Part shown: in pieces, positions 1-5,895 of the stretch | Layout: every line of letters begins with the position of its first letter | Numbering within the stretch: the stretch's first letter is position 1 | Source of the DNA: Clostridia bacterium | GTDB taxonomy: Bacteria; Bacillota; Clostridia; Christensenellales; DTU072 | Length of the DNA: 5,895 nt | Direction: 5' to 3' | Assembly: GCA_028699795.1 (NCBI GenBank) | Contig: JAQVTZ010000113.1 | Span: forward strand, 1 to 5,895 | Translations under genes and position numbers: made by a program | Notes under the pieces: generated by a model | What the model saw: only the letters and a program-made list of their open reading frames with translations | Told to the model about the DNA's origin: nothing | The model's database searches: none

Positions 1-1725
1 TGGAGACTTGCAAAAGAGGCTTCCAAATATAAGGTTTATTATGTTGTCGCTATCATTTCCACACTGGTTATGGCGGGGATTGGTCTTATTGCGCCCAAAA
101 TACTGTCGCAAATGACGGGTATTGTTTCTGACGGAATGACAAAAACGGATTTGAACAGGATTGTAGAGTTTTCTGTATTTTTAATAGGTATCTATGTGGT
201 ACGGGGCGTGTGTCGGTTTTTTTCAAATTATCTTGCGCATAAAGCGGCATGGAATCTTGTAAACGGGATGCGTGTCAAGCTGTACGGGCATATGCAGATG
301 TCTTCGTTGAGTTTTTTCCATGAAAGTCAAACGGGCGACCTGATGAGCCGAGTAATCAATGACACGGCGACTTTTGAGTTGCTTTTCGCCCACATTATCC
401 CCGAGATGATTACCAATATCGTAACGGTCATCGGTGTTGTTACCATTTTGCTGGTCGTTAATTGGCAGCTTGCGTTAATGACTTTTGCGCCGATTCCTTT
501 TTTGGCGATAGCGGGATACTATTTTTTAAAAAGAATCCGTCCCGGCTTCCGCAAAGCGCAAAAAGCGGTGGGCGAACTCAACAGCAAATTGCAGGATAAT
601 TTTTCGGGCATACACGAGGTGCAGGCCTTTGGACAAGAAAAATACGAGTACGAAAACATCAAAACAAGAGCCAAATCGCACACCAATGCGGTTTTGTACG
701 CACTCAAACGAAGCGCTGTTTTTCATCCCGTCATTGATTTTTTGACTTCGATAAGTATTGTCGTGATTGTCGGCTTTGGCGGATTTTTGGCATTCAAAAA
801 CGAGATGACGGTAGAAGATATTGTGGCTTTCATGCTGTATCTTTCGCTATTCTATACCCCGTTGATGGGGCTTGCGCGGATTTTTGAGGATGCGCAGCAC
901 GCCTACGCAGGCGCCGAAAGGGTACTTGCGATTATGGACAAAGAGCCGCAAATCAAGGATATGCCCAACGCCGTGCCTTTAGAGGATGTGAGAGGGGACA
1001 TCGCGTTCGAGAATGTCGATTTCTCTTATGAAGACGGCGTACCGGTGTTAAAGGATATCTCTTTCGAGTGCAAAGCAGGAGAAACCATTGCTTTGGTAGG
1101 ACCCACCGGTGTGGGTAAGACGACGCTGGTGACCTTGATTTCCAGATATTACGAGCCGTTATCCGGTCGTATTCTTATCGACGGATACTACATTAAGCAT
1201 ACGACGCTTGCAAGTCTTCGCAAAGCGATTGCGCCTGTTTTGCAAGAAACATTTTTGTTTAACGATACGATTGCCGAAAATATCCGCTACGCAAAGCCCG
1301 AGGCTTCCATGGACGAAATTAAGGCCGCCGCAAAGCTTGCAAGGATAGACGACGAAATCGAAGCGATGCCCGAGGGATACGCCTCACGGGTCGGAGAGCG
1401 CGGCGTAAGGCTGTCGGGAGGGCAAAAACAGCGAATCGCGATAGCGCGTGCAATACTGAGAGATGCGCCCATTGTTATTTTAGACGAAGCGACTGCCTCT
1501 GTTGACAACGAAACCGAAAAGAAAATTCAAGAAGCGATAGGCGAACTCAGCAAAAAACGCACAATAATCGCGATTGCGCACAGACTATCTACAATTAAGA
1601 ATGCGGATAAGATTATCGTTTTGGAAAGCGGAAAGATTGCAGAGCAAGGCAAGCATGCCGAACTGATTGCAAGTGGCGGGCTTTACAACAGATTGTCGCT
1701 TGCAGAGCGTCTCAACGCAGATTAA
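1..1725 (+). CDS. ABC exporter half-transporter (TMD-NBD, ABCB/MsbA-like), 5' end cut by the window
   Basis: This is an inner-membrane ATP-driven exporter subunit with a six-helix transmembrane domain fused to a nucleotide-binding domain. The frame is open from base 1, so the gene starts upstream; probably only a short cytoplasmic N-terminus is missing, because the first hydrophobic helix begins at about base 37. Further hydrophobic segments lie near bases 160-230, 400-540 (two) and 740-880 (two). In the ATPase domain I see the Walker A motif GPTGVGKTT (from 1099), a Q-loop glutamine in VLQET (about 1243), the signature LSGGQ (1411-1425), Walker B ending in LDEA with the catalytic Glu (about 1480-1491), and the H-loop in AHR (about 1577-1585). 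All catalytic motifs are canonical, so the subunit should hydrolyse ATP. Family members act as homodimers or as heterodimers with an adjacent paralogue; the partner, if any, would lie upstream. The substrate (drug, lipid or peptide) cannot be told from sequence. An internal ATG at 70 falls inside the first helix and is not the real start. Confidence 0.95.
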   Translation, partial: WRLAKEASKYKVYYVVAIISTLVMAGIGLIAPKILSQMTGIVSDGMTKTDLNRIVEFSVFLIGIYVVRGVCRFFSNYLAHKAAWNLVNGMRVKLYGHMQMSSLSFFHESQTGDLMSRVINDTATFELLFAHIIPEMITNIVTVIGVVTILLVVNWQLALMTFAPIPFLAIAGYYFLKRIRPGFRKAQKAVGELNSKLQDNFSGIHEVQAFGQEKYEYENIKTRAKSHTNAVLYALKRSAVFHPVIDFLTSISIVVIVGFGGFLAFKNEMTVEDIVAFMLYLSLFYTPLMGLARIFEDAQHAYAGAERVLAIMDKEPQIKDMPNAVPLEDVRGDIAFENVDFSYEDGVPVLKDISFECKAGETIALVGPTGVGKTTLVTLISRYYEPLSGRILIDGYYIKHTTLASLRKAIAPVLQETFLFNDTIAENIRYAKPEASMDEIKAAAKLARIDDEIEAMPEGYASRVGERGVRLSGGQKQRIAIARAILRDAPIVILDEATASVDNETEKKIQEAIGELSKKRTIIAIAHRLSTIKNADKIIVLESGKIAEQGKHAELIASGGLYNRLSLAERLNAD

Positions 1726-1741
1726 AATGTAAAATAAATAT

Positions 1742-1762
1742 CAATAAAATCTTGCTTTATTG
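1742..1762. repeat. Short inverted repeat overlapping the -35 region
   Basis: CAATAAA (1742-1748) and TTTATTG (1756-1762) are perfect 7-base inverted arms around a 7-base centre. The right arm runs into the proposed -35 hexamer at 1760-1765. The arms are almost entirely A/T and no T-run follows, so it is a poor intrinsic terminator for the ABC gene. Its position would suit an operator, but a chance palindrome in AT-rich intergenic DNA is just as possible. Confidence 0.3.
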
Positions 1763-1788
1763 AACAGTCACTTAATATTTGGTATAAT
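1760..1788 (+). promoter_or_regulatory. Sigma-A/sigma-70 type promoter with extended -10
   Basis: A perfect TATAAT (1783-1788) is preceded by TG one base upstream (TGG at 1780-1782), giving an extended -10. Exactly 17 bases upstream of the -10 lies TTGAAC (1760-1765), which matches the TTGACA consensus at four of six positions. Transcription should begin near 1794-1797, leaving a leader of only about 20 bases before the GTG at 1818, just enough for the ribosome binding site. It is the only convincing promoter in the window and probably drives the LURP-one, GAPDH and PGK genes and perhaps the two genes after them. Confidence 0.8.
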
Positions 1789-1804
1789 GTTTTAAGATAA
1801 CCAC

Positions 1805-1810
1805 AGGAGG
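1805..1810 (+). promoter_or_regulatory. Ribosome binding site that fixes a GTG start
   Basis: AGGAGG is a full Shine-Dalgarno core with a 7-base spacer to GTG at 1818. No in-frame ATG lies near the 5' end of this gene, so this site decides the non-ATG start. Confidence 0.85.
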
Positions 1811-1817
1811 TATTATC

Positions 1818-2294
1818 GTGAACCGTTATTTACTACAACAAAAGTTTTTCAGAATCGTCGATCATTTCGATGTCAAAGACGATCGCGGCAGAGTCCGTTT
1901 TGTCATTAAAAGCAAGTTCTTTACCATCGGCAAAAAGTTCTGGATTAACAGTCCCGACGGACAAGAAATCTTGTATGTGAAACAAAGACTCTTCCGTTTG
2001 CTTCCCAGATTCGATTTATACCAAGGCGATAATTATATCGGCAAAATCAAAAGAAAGCTGAGTTTGTTTGTTAAAAGAGTTAAGGCAACCGGCGATTTCG
2101 GCGAATATACTGTCAAGGGCAATGTGTTTGCTTGGGACTTCAAGGTGTTGGACGAAGGCGGCAACTTGGTGGGTAATATCAGCAAATCCGTATTTCGGAT
2201 AGCGGATACTTATACGGTAGACGCGTATACCAACGATCCTGTTATTATGGCCATTGCAGTGGTAATGGACGGTATCTTCCACCCCAGACATTAG
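1818..2294 (+). CDS. LURP-one-related / YxjI-like protein (tubby-like fold)
   Basis: A 158-residue soluble protein starting at GTG, with a strong AGGAGG 7 bases upstream. It resembles the LURP-one-related family (formerly DUF567; Bacillus YxjI type), whose members form a 12-strand beta barrel around a central C-terminal helix, as in the tubby and phospholipid scramblase proteins. The supporting pattern is two similar beta-rich halves: residues 13-67, with a DDRGR turn and an FTIGKKFWI strand followed by a DGQE turn, and residues 95-137, with WDFKVLDEGG followed by VGNISKSVF and a DTYTVDAY strand. A hydrophobic helix at about 141-154 (VIMAIAVVMDGIF) would be the one threading the barrel. There is no signal peptide and there are no enzyme motifs. 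The biochemical role of bacterial members is not established; lipid or membrane association is suggested only by the fold. It is the first gene after the promoter and ends 21 bases before the GAPDH gene, so the two are very likely co-transcribed. Family assignment is by pattern only. Confidence 0.75.
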   Translation: MNRYLLQQKFFRIVDHFDVKDDRGRVRFVIKSKFFTIGKKFWINSPDGQEILYVKQRLFRLLPRFDLYQGDNYIGKIKRKLSLFVKRVKATGDFGEYTVKGNVFAWDFKVLDEGGNLVGNISKSVFRIADTYTVDAYTNDPVIMAIAVVMDGIFHPRH

Positions 2295-2315
2295 TTTCTT
2301 GTTGAGGAGTACAAA

Positions 2316-3350
2316 ATGACCAAAATTAAAGTCGGAGTAGCGGGGTACGGCGTCATCGGGCAACGGCTCGCAGACGGTGTTGCCAAGCAAAATGATATGG
2401 AACTCGTCGGTGTCGCGGATGTGGCACCGACGCTTGCAATACGCGCGCTTAAAGAAAAGGGCATGCCCTACAACCTGTTCCTCGCAAACGAGAGCAGACG
2501 CGCCGAACTAGACGCATTGGGAATCAAAATCTCAGGCACATTAGAAGACATGGTAAAAAGTTGCGATGTCGTGTTGGATTCGTCTCCGGGCGGTATCGGC
2601 GCAAAAAATAAAGAGCTTTATGAAAGGCTGGGCAAAAAGGCCATCTTCCAAGGTGGCGAAAAAAACAGCGTTGCCGATGTATTTTTTCATGGCTATGCCA
2701 ATTACGAAAAAGGATTGGGAAAACAGTTTCTCAAACTTACTTCGTGCAACACGACAGGGCTTATCCGCAGTGTGGATTGCCTAGACAGAGCTTTTGGATT
2801 GGACAGAGTTGCGATTACGATTGTCAGACGCGTAGCGGACCCCGGTGATTATCACAGAGGCCTTACCAACGCGTTGCAAATCGACAAGGCGCCTTCGCAT
2901 CAGGCGGTAGACCTCATGACGATTATGCCGCATGTCGAGGCGACGGGTATCTTGATTCATACTCCCATCACGCACGGGCATATCATCACGGTTGTTGCCA
3001 CAGGCAAACAAAAAATCACCAAAGAAATGGCGTTGGACGCATTCCGCAAGCATCCGCGTATCCGCATGGTAAGCATTGACGAAGGCTTTTTGGGCAACGC
3101 ATCGTTGTTCCGCTATGCCCGCGACCTCGGGAATCCCCGCGGCGACATGTACGAAATTGCCCTTTGGGAAGACAGCATTGTCGAGAGCGGCGACAGCATT
3201 ATGTATGCTATCAACATTCCGCAAGAGGCGGTCACGATACCCGAAACAATAGATGGTATCCGCGCGGTTATGGCGATGCAAAGTACATCCGCCGAAGCAA
3301 CCGCAGTGACCAACGGCTATTTGGGAATAGGGAAATGGAAACAGGCATAA
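2316..3350 (+). CDS. gap: Type II (archaeal-type) glyceraldehyde-3-phosphate dehydrogenase
   Basis: A cytoplasmic enzyme that converts glyceraldehyde-3-phosphate, NAD(P)+ and phosphate to 1,3-bisphosphoglycerate. Its 344 residues match the usual length of type II enzymes (about 340). The ATG follows GAGGAG (2304-2309) by 6 bases. Visible features are the N-terminal Rossmann motif GYGVIGQR (10-17); GIGAKN (93-98); the family hallmark FQGGEK (111-116); the active-site segment SCNTTGL with nucleophile Cys144; IVRRVADP (169-176); PSHQ (193-196), where archaeal enzymes usually read PSHH; and THGH (219-222), in which His222 aligns with the first His of the archaeal MHxH segment and is the likely catalytic base. 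These are hallmarks of the archaeal type, not of classical bacterial GapA. After the second Rossmann strand the protein reads VGVAD, with Asp35 where archaeal NADP-using enzymes tend to have Lys or Thr, which hints at NAD+ preference (inference). The next gene, PGK, starts 16 bases before this stop codon and takes its product. Function is near certain from the motifs; cofactor preference is not. Confidence 0.93.
   Translation: MTKIKVGVAGYGVIGQRLADGVAKQNDMELVGVADVAPTLAIRALKEKGMPYNLFLANESRRAELDALGIKISGTLEDMVKSCDVVLDSSPGGIGAKNKELYERLGKKAIFQGGEKNSVADVFFHGYANYEKGLGKQFLKLTSCNTTGLIRSVDCLDRAFGLDRVAITIVRRVADPGDYHRGLTNALQIDKAPSHQAVDLMTIMPHVEATGILIHTPITHGHIITVVATGKQKITKEMALDAFRKHPRIRMVSIDEGFLGNASLFRYARDLGNPRGDMYEIALWEDSIVESGDSIMYAINIPQEAVTIPETIDGIRAVMAMQSTSAEATAVTNGYLGIGKWKQA
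3323..3326 (+). promoter_or_regulatory. Ribosome binding site of PGK, inside the GAPDH gene
   Basis: GGGA lies 8 bases before the ATG at 3335 and within the last codons of the GAPDH gene. It is only a moderate site, and a closer AGGG (3329-3332) is too near the start to work well. Together with the 16-base gene overlap this points to PGK translation being coupled to GAPDH translation. Confidence 0.5.
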
Positions 3351-4570
3351 AAAGCATTATCGGCGTAGATGTGCGGGACAAAAGAGTATTACTCCGTCCC
3401 GACATCAATTCGCCTATCGACCGTGACGGCAATATCGCAAACGATAACAGGCTGGTACAAACGGCTCCCACAGTGCGCTATCTGTTGCAAGGCGGAGCAA
3501 AACTTGCCATTATCGCCCATCAAGGCGATACGCTGGATTACCAAAACCTCATGCCGCTTGCAAAGCATGCCAAACGGCTTAGCGAACTGGTCGGCGCGGA
3601 TATCGCATATATAGACGATGTCTGCGGAGACGCGGCTTTAGCAAAAATCAAGTCACTTAAGAGCGGACAAGCGATATTGCTCGGCAACCTCAGATATCTT
3701 ACCGAAGAGGTCAGCACTTTCGAGAAAGATGTCAAGCTTACGGCGAACGAAATGAAATCCACTTATCTTGTACGCAGATTGGCGCCGTTGTTCGATATCT
3801 ATGTCAACGAGGCGTTTTCGGCGGCGCACCGCAACGCGCCCAGTATGGTCGCTTTCCAAAGGCTGATGCCGTCTTATGCGGGACCGTTGTTCTTTAAAGA
3901 ATACGAAGCGTTATATAAAGTGATGCACGGCGCAAACCGTCCCGTTACCTTTGTGCTGGGCGGCGCGAAGATATCGGATGCGTTCGGTATGATGGGCAAA
4001 GTGCTTTTGGATGGTAGCGCAGACCATATTCTTGCTTGCGGTGTAACGGGACTCATTATGTTGCTCGCGCAAGGAAAACAAATAGGTAAAGCATACGAAA
4101 CATGGCTTGCGGACAGAGATTTGTTGGTGTTTGTCGCGCAAGCGAAAGAGTTGCTTTCCGCGTTTCCCGATAAATTCATTTTGCCTTTGGATTTTGCCTA
4201 CGAAAAGGACGGAGCAAGGGTCGAAACATGTAGTGACAGCTTGCCTATCGACGATGCGATGTTTCTCGATATCGGGCGCAAAACGGTTGAGCTTTTCTGC
4301 AAGTATATCATCGGGTCGGGTACGGTATTTGTTAACGGGCCTGCGGGCGTATACGAAAACCCGTTGTTTGCCTACGGAACACGAGAAATCTGGACGGCAT
4401 TTACTAAAACAAGCGCGTATACCGTCATCGGCGGCGGCGATACCGTCAACGCGGCCGCCAAGTTTATCGATTTGGATAAAGTAGGCTATGTTTGCACGGC
4501 GGGCGGCGCGATGGTCAGGTTTTTGAGCGGAAAAAGACTGCCGTTACTGGAAGCCTTTCAACAAAACTAA
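3335..4570 (+). CDS. pgk: Phosphoglycerate kinase, archaeal-type subfamily
   Basis: A cytoplasmic kinase that transfers phosphate from 1,3-bisphosphoglycerate to ADP, giving 3-phosphoglycerate and ATP. From the ATG at 3335 it has 411 residues, normal for the family. An upstream extension to 3164 in this frame lies wholly inside the GAPDH gene and lacks PGK character. Motifs in order: RPDINSPID (21-29), where bacterial enzymes usually read RVDFNVP; AHQG (61-64), typical of archaeal enzymes; LLGNLR (115-120); NEAFSAAHR (158-166), covering substrate-binding His165 and Arg166; VLGGAK (207-212); DIG (312-314); NGPAGVYE (334-341), whose Glu341 should contact the nucleotide ribose; GGGDT (366-370); and AGGA (389-392) near the C-terminus. 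Two departures stand out: Gly117 where the family has Glu (LLENVR), and Asp369 in GGGDT, which is bacterial-like where archaeal enzymes often have His. Neither removes a known essential catalytic residue, so the enzyme is probably active. It overlaps GAPDH by 16 bases and is the next step of the pathway. Confidence 0.93.
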   Translation: METGIKSIIGVDVRDKRVLLRPDINSPIDRDGNIANDNRLVQTAPTVRYLLQGGAKLAIIAHQGDTLDYQNLMPLAKHAKRLSELVGADIAYIDDVCGDAALAKIKSLKSGQAILLGNLRYLTEEVSTFEKDVKLTANEMKSTYLVRRLAPLFDIYVNEAFSAAHRNAPSMVAFQRLMPSYAGPLFFKEYEALYKVMHGANRPVTFVLGGAKISDAFGMMGKVLLDGSADHILACGVTGLIMLLAQGKQIGKAYETWLADRDLLVFVAQAKELLSAFPDKFILPLDFAYEKDGARVETCSDSLPIDDAMFLDIGRKTVELFCKYIIGSGTVFVNGPAGVYENPLFAYGTREIWTAFTKTSAYTVIGGGDTVNAAAKFIDLDKVGYVCTAGGAMVRFLSGKRLPLLEAFQQN

Positions 4571-4583
4571 AATACATTTTTTG

Positions 4584-4604
4584 GTCGAAAATATAGTTTT
4601 CGAC
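4584..4604 (+). repeat. Perfect 8-bp hairpin just upstream of the hydrolase ribosome binding site
   Basis: GTCGAAAA (4584-4591) and TTTTCGAC (4597-4604) form an 8-base-pair stem with a 5-base loop (TATAG), in the 49-base gap between the PGK stop codon and the hydrolase start. No T-run follows the stem on either strand; on the + strand a T-run precedes it. It is therefore not a standard intrinsic terminator. It ends 4 bases before the Shine-Dalgarno site, so it could protect or process the mRNA or set downstream expression (inference). Confidence 0.55.
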
Positions 4605-4608
4605 AATC

Positions 4609-4615
4609 GGGAGGG
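4609..4615 (+). promoter_or_regulatory. Ribosome binding site that decides the hydrolase start
   Basis: GGGAGGG has a 4-5 base spacer to ATG at 4620. A longer in-frame reading from TTG at 4581 would run through the hairpin and has no Shine-Dalgarno site, so 4620 is the better start. Confidence 0.75.
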
Positions 4616-4619
4616 TTGT

Positions 4620-5534
4620 ATGGGGATTCATGAATTTATACTTAAAAAGATTCCTGTTTTTATGGGAAAACACGATGCCAAACGCATTCGGAAATACAAG
4701 GTAGAGGTAGACGGCATCAAAGAGTTTTGCGACATTCCTTACCTTGCAAGCGGACACAAGTTCCATAAGTTGGATGTGTATTATCCCGAAGACACCCGTA
4801 CGCCGTTGCCGATGATTATCGATGTGCACGGAGGCGGCTGGATTTACGGTGAAAAAGAGATTAACAAGCCGTACTGTCTCACACTTGCCAAACAAGGCTA
4901 CATAGTCGTCAATATCAATTACAGGCTTTTGCCCGAAGTCGCTTTTCCCGACAATTTAAAGGATATTTTTGCCGCTCTCAATTGGGTGGAAGAAAACGCA
5001 TCCGAGTTTTTCGGCGATCTAGACAATCTTTATATTACTGGCGACTCGGCAGGCGGACATTTGGTTGCAACGGCTCTCGCCGCCCTTGCTGACCCCGATT
5101 TTGCCGCGCTTTGCGGGGTAAAATCTTCGCTTCACTTCCGAGCGGCATGCTTGAATTGCGCGGTTACCGATATCGAAGCCTTTACCAAACATGACCGCAT
5201 CCCATTGCTGAAGTATTTCCATAAAGTGTTTTTGGGAGAGGATTATAAAAGCAGCAAATATCTTAAATATTTGACAACAAGAAACAATAAATTAGAGCAA
5301 TTTCCCCCGCTGTTTCTCATTTCCAATGAAGGTGACTTTTTAAAAAGACAAGTTTTCGCTTTCGTAAAGGAATGCGAAAGAAGAAAGATTGCTCATGAAT
5401 TCTATTTTACGAAACAAAAGGATGCAAAGCATAAATTGGAGCATGTCTCTTGTATGCTGTATCCCGACTACGAAGAATCCGTTGCCGTCAACAAGGCAAT
5501 GTTGGATTTCTTCGGCAAATACGCCGCAAAATAA
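4620..5534 (+). CDS. Alpha/beta hydrolase, HSL-type esterase/lipase family
   Basis: A serine hydrolase of 304 residues, the usual length for the hormone-sensitive-lipase (family IV) type, which cleaves carboxylic esters of small or medium acyl chains. The oxyanion-hole motif HGGGW is at residues 70-74; YRLLPEVAFP (101-110) is the family's conserved YRLxPE segment; GDSAGG (141-146) carries nucleophile Ser143. The likely acid is Asp239 in NEGDFL, and the likely catalytic His is His275 in KLEH (His271 is the alternative); the usual HGF context is not conserved there. I see no signal peptide or membrane segment, so the protein should be cytoplasmic. The start is the ATG at 4620, with GGGAGGG immediately upstream. 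It follows PGK by 49 bases containing a hairpin, and its stop codon abuts the next gene's ATG. The substrate cannot be inferred; a deacetylase role towards a sugar or antibiotic is possible in this family. Fold and catalytic class are secure. Confidence 0.9.
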   Translation: MGIHEFILKKIPVFMGKHDAKRIRKYKVEVDGIKEFCDIPYLASGHKFHKLDVYYPEDTRTPLPMIIDVHGGGWIYGEKEINKPYCLTLAKQGYIVVNINYRLLPEVAFPDNLKDIFAALNWVEENASEFFGDLDNLYITGDSAGGHLVATALAALADPDFAALCGVKSSLHFRAACLNCAVTDIEAFTKHDRIPLLKYFHKVFLGEDYKSSKYLKYLTTRNNKLEQFPPLFLISNEGDFLKRQVFAFVKECERRKIAHEFYFTKQKDAKHKLEHVSCMLYPDYEESVAVNKAMLDFFGKYAAK

Positions 5535-5895
5535 ATGGTGTACGATGTAGCGGTAGCGGGAGGGGGCGCCGCAGGGTTGAGCGCGGCCATCACGGCGGCA
5601 AAAAGAAATAAGAAAGTGGTTATTTTAGAAAAAAATGACCGCATCGGCAAAAAACTGCTTGCAACCGGCAACGGCAGATGCAATTTGGCAAGCGCGCTTT
5701 CTACCAAAAACAGATTTAATACAGATGCGGTAGAAGAGGTTTTTGCCAGAGTACCTCTCTCACGCGTTTTTCAGTTTTTTGCAGACCTCGGTTTGGTTAT
5801 CCGCGAAGAGAGCGGAAGATATTATCCGTATAGCAATCAAGCTTCCAGCGTGCTGAACGCGCTCCGAAAAGGGATAGCCGATATCGGCGCAGAAG
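5535..5895 (+). CDS. HI0933-family FAD-dependent oxidoreductase (BaiN/YhiN-like), 3' end cut by the window
   Basis: The first 120 codons of a flavoprotein that normally has roughly 400 residues. The N-terminal dinucleotide-binding fold is clear: strand VYDVAVAG, then GGGAAG (9-14), and Glu32 closing the second strand (VVILE), where it would bind the FAD ribose. The family signature GKKLLATGNGRCN (38-50) and the later YPYSNQASSVL (97-107) place it in the HI0933-like group rather than among other FAD enzymes. Members are annotated as NAD(P)/FAD-dependent oxidoreductases, often with unproven substrates. The ATG at 5535 follows the hydrolase TAA (5532-5534) with no gap, and I see no Shine-Dalgarno sequence in the preceding 20 bases, so translation probably depends on ribosomes finishing the hydrolase. 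A GTG at 5538 is a possible alternative start. The family call is strong; function is unknown. Confidence 0.92.
   Translation, partial: MVYDVAVAGGGAAGLSAAITAAKRNKKVVILEKNDRIGKKLLATGNGRCNLASALSTKNRFNTDAVEEVFARVPLSRVFQFFADLGLVIREESGRYYPYSNQASSVLNALRKGIADIGAE

Noticed and set aside
1742..1762. Intrinsic terminator after the ABC transporter gene
   Set aside because: The stem is almost all A/T and no T-run follows; it overlaps the promoter instead. No convincing terminator for the ABC gene is visible, so read-through into the next genes is possible.
2781..3281. 166-residue open frame on the minus strand inside GAPDH
   Set aside because: It is antisense to a well-supported enzyme gene, and its His/Arg/Asn-rich translation shows no recognisable domain.
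3164..3334. 57-residue N-terminal extension of PGK
   Set aside because: It lies wholly within the GAPDH coding region, has no PGK similarity, and its Arg/Asn/Gly-rich composition is that of an out-of-frame reading. The ATG at 3335 gives the normal family N-terminus.
4107..4484. 125-residue plus-strand frame inside PGK
   Set aside because: It is out of frame with PGK, which has conserved motifs throughout this stretch; no ribosome binding site or domain supports it.
4569..4597. Internal promoter before the hydrolase, using TATAGT at 4592-4597 as -10
   Set aside because: No recognisable -35 at a suitable distance, and the TATAGT lies in the hairpin loop and its flank. A start near 4604 would leave a very short leader.
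4581..4619. TTG start at 4581 for the hydrolase
   Set aside because: The extension is encoded by the hairpin region and has no ribosome binding site, while ATG 4620 has GGGAGGG in place.
4515..4895. 126-residue minus-strand open frame spanning the PGK-hydrolase junction
   Set aside because: It covers conserved coding sequence of two genes on the other strand and contains no recognisable motif; the reading is incidental.

Overview
The window looks like a stretch of bacterial chromosome with all genes on the + strand. The signs are strong Shine-Dalgarno sites, an extended -10 sigma-A/sigma-70-type promoter, tight gene packing and bacterial-type neighbours (an ABCB-like exporter, a YxjI/LURP-one protein, an HI0933-family flavoprotein). 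The overall style suggests a Firmicutes-like (Clostridia-like) organism of moderate GC, but nothing here fixes the taxon. I see no mobile element, CRISPR array, tRNA or rRNA.

Layout. Positions 1-1725 hold the 3' part, almost the whole gene, of a half-size ABC exporter that enters from the left edge. A 92-base gap (1726-1817) carries a well-formed promoter. A compact five-gene run follows: a LURP-one-related protein (1818-2294), a type II (archaeal-type) glyceraldehyde-3-phosphate dehydrogenase (2316-3350), an archaeal-type phosphoglycerate kinase (3335-4570, overlapping the previous gene by 16 bases), an HSL-type alpha/beta hydrolase (4620-5534, preceded by a small hairpin), and the first 120 codons of an HI0933-family FAD protein that starts on the base after the hydrolase stop codon and runs off the right edge.

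How it works together. GAPDH and PGK catalyse consecutive steps: glyceraldehyde-3-phosphate to 1,3-bisphosphoglycerate, then to 3-phosphoglycerate with ATP formation. Their overlapping reading frames imply coupled translation. Both belong to the subfamilies typical of archaea rather than to the classical bacterial enzymes, so the pair was probably acquired or retained as a unit. The LURP-one gene sits between the promoter and the glycolytic pair. The hydrolase and flavoprotein follow in the same direction, but I see no biochemical link between them and glycolysis.

The glycolytic pair in this setting is the most notable content of the window. I found no clear evidence of a wholly new system.
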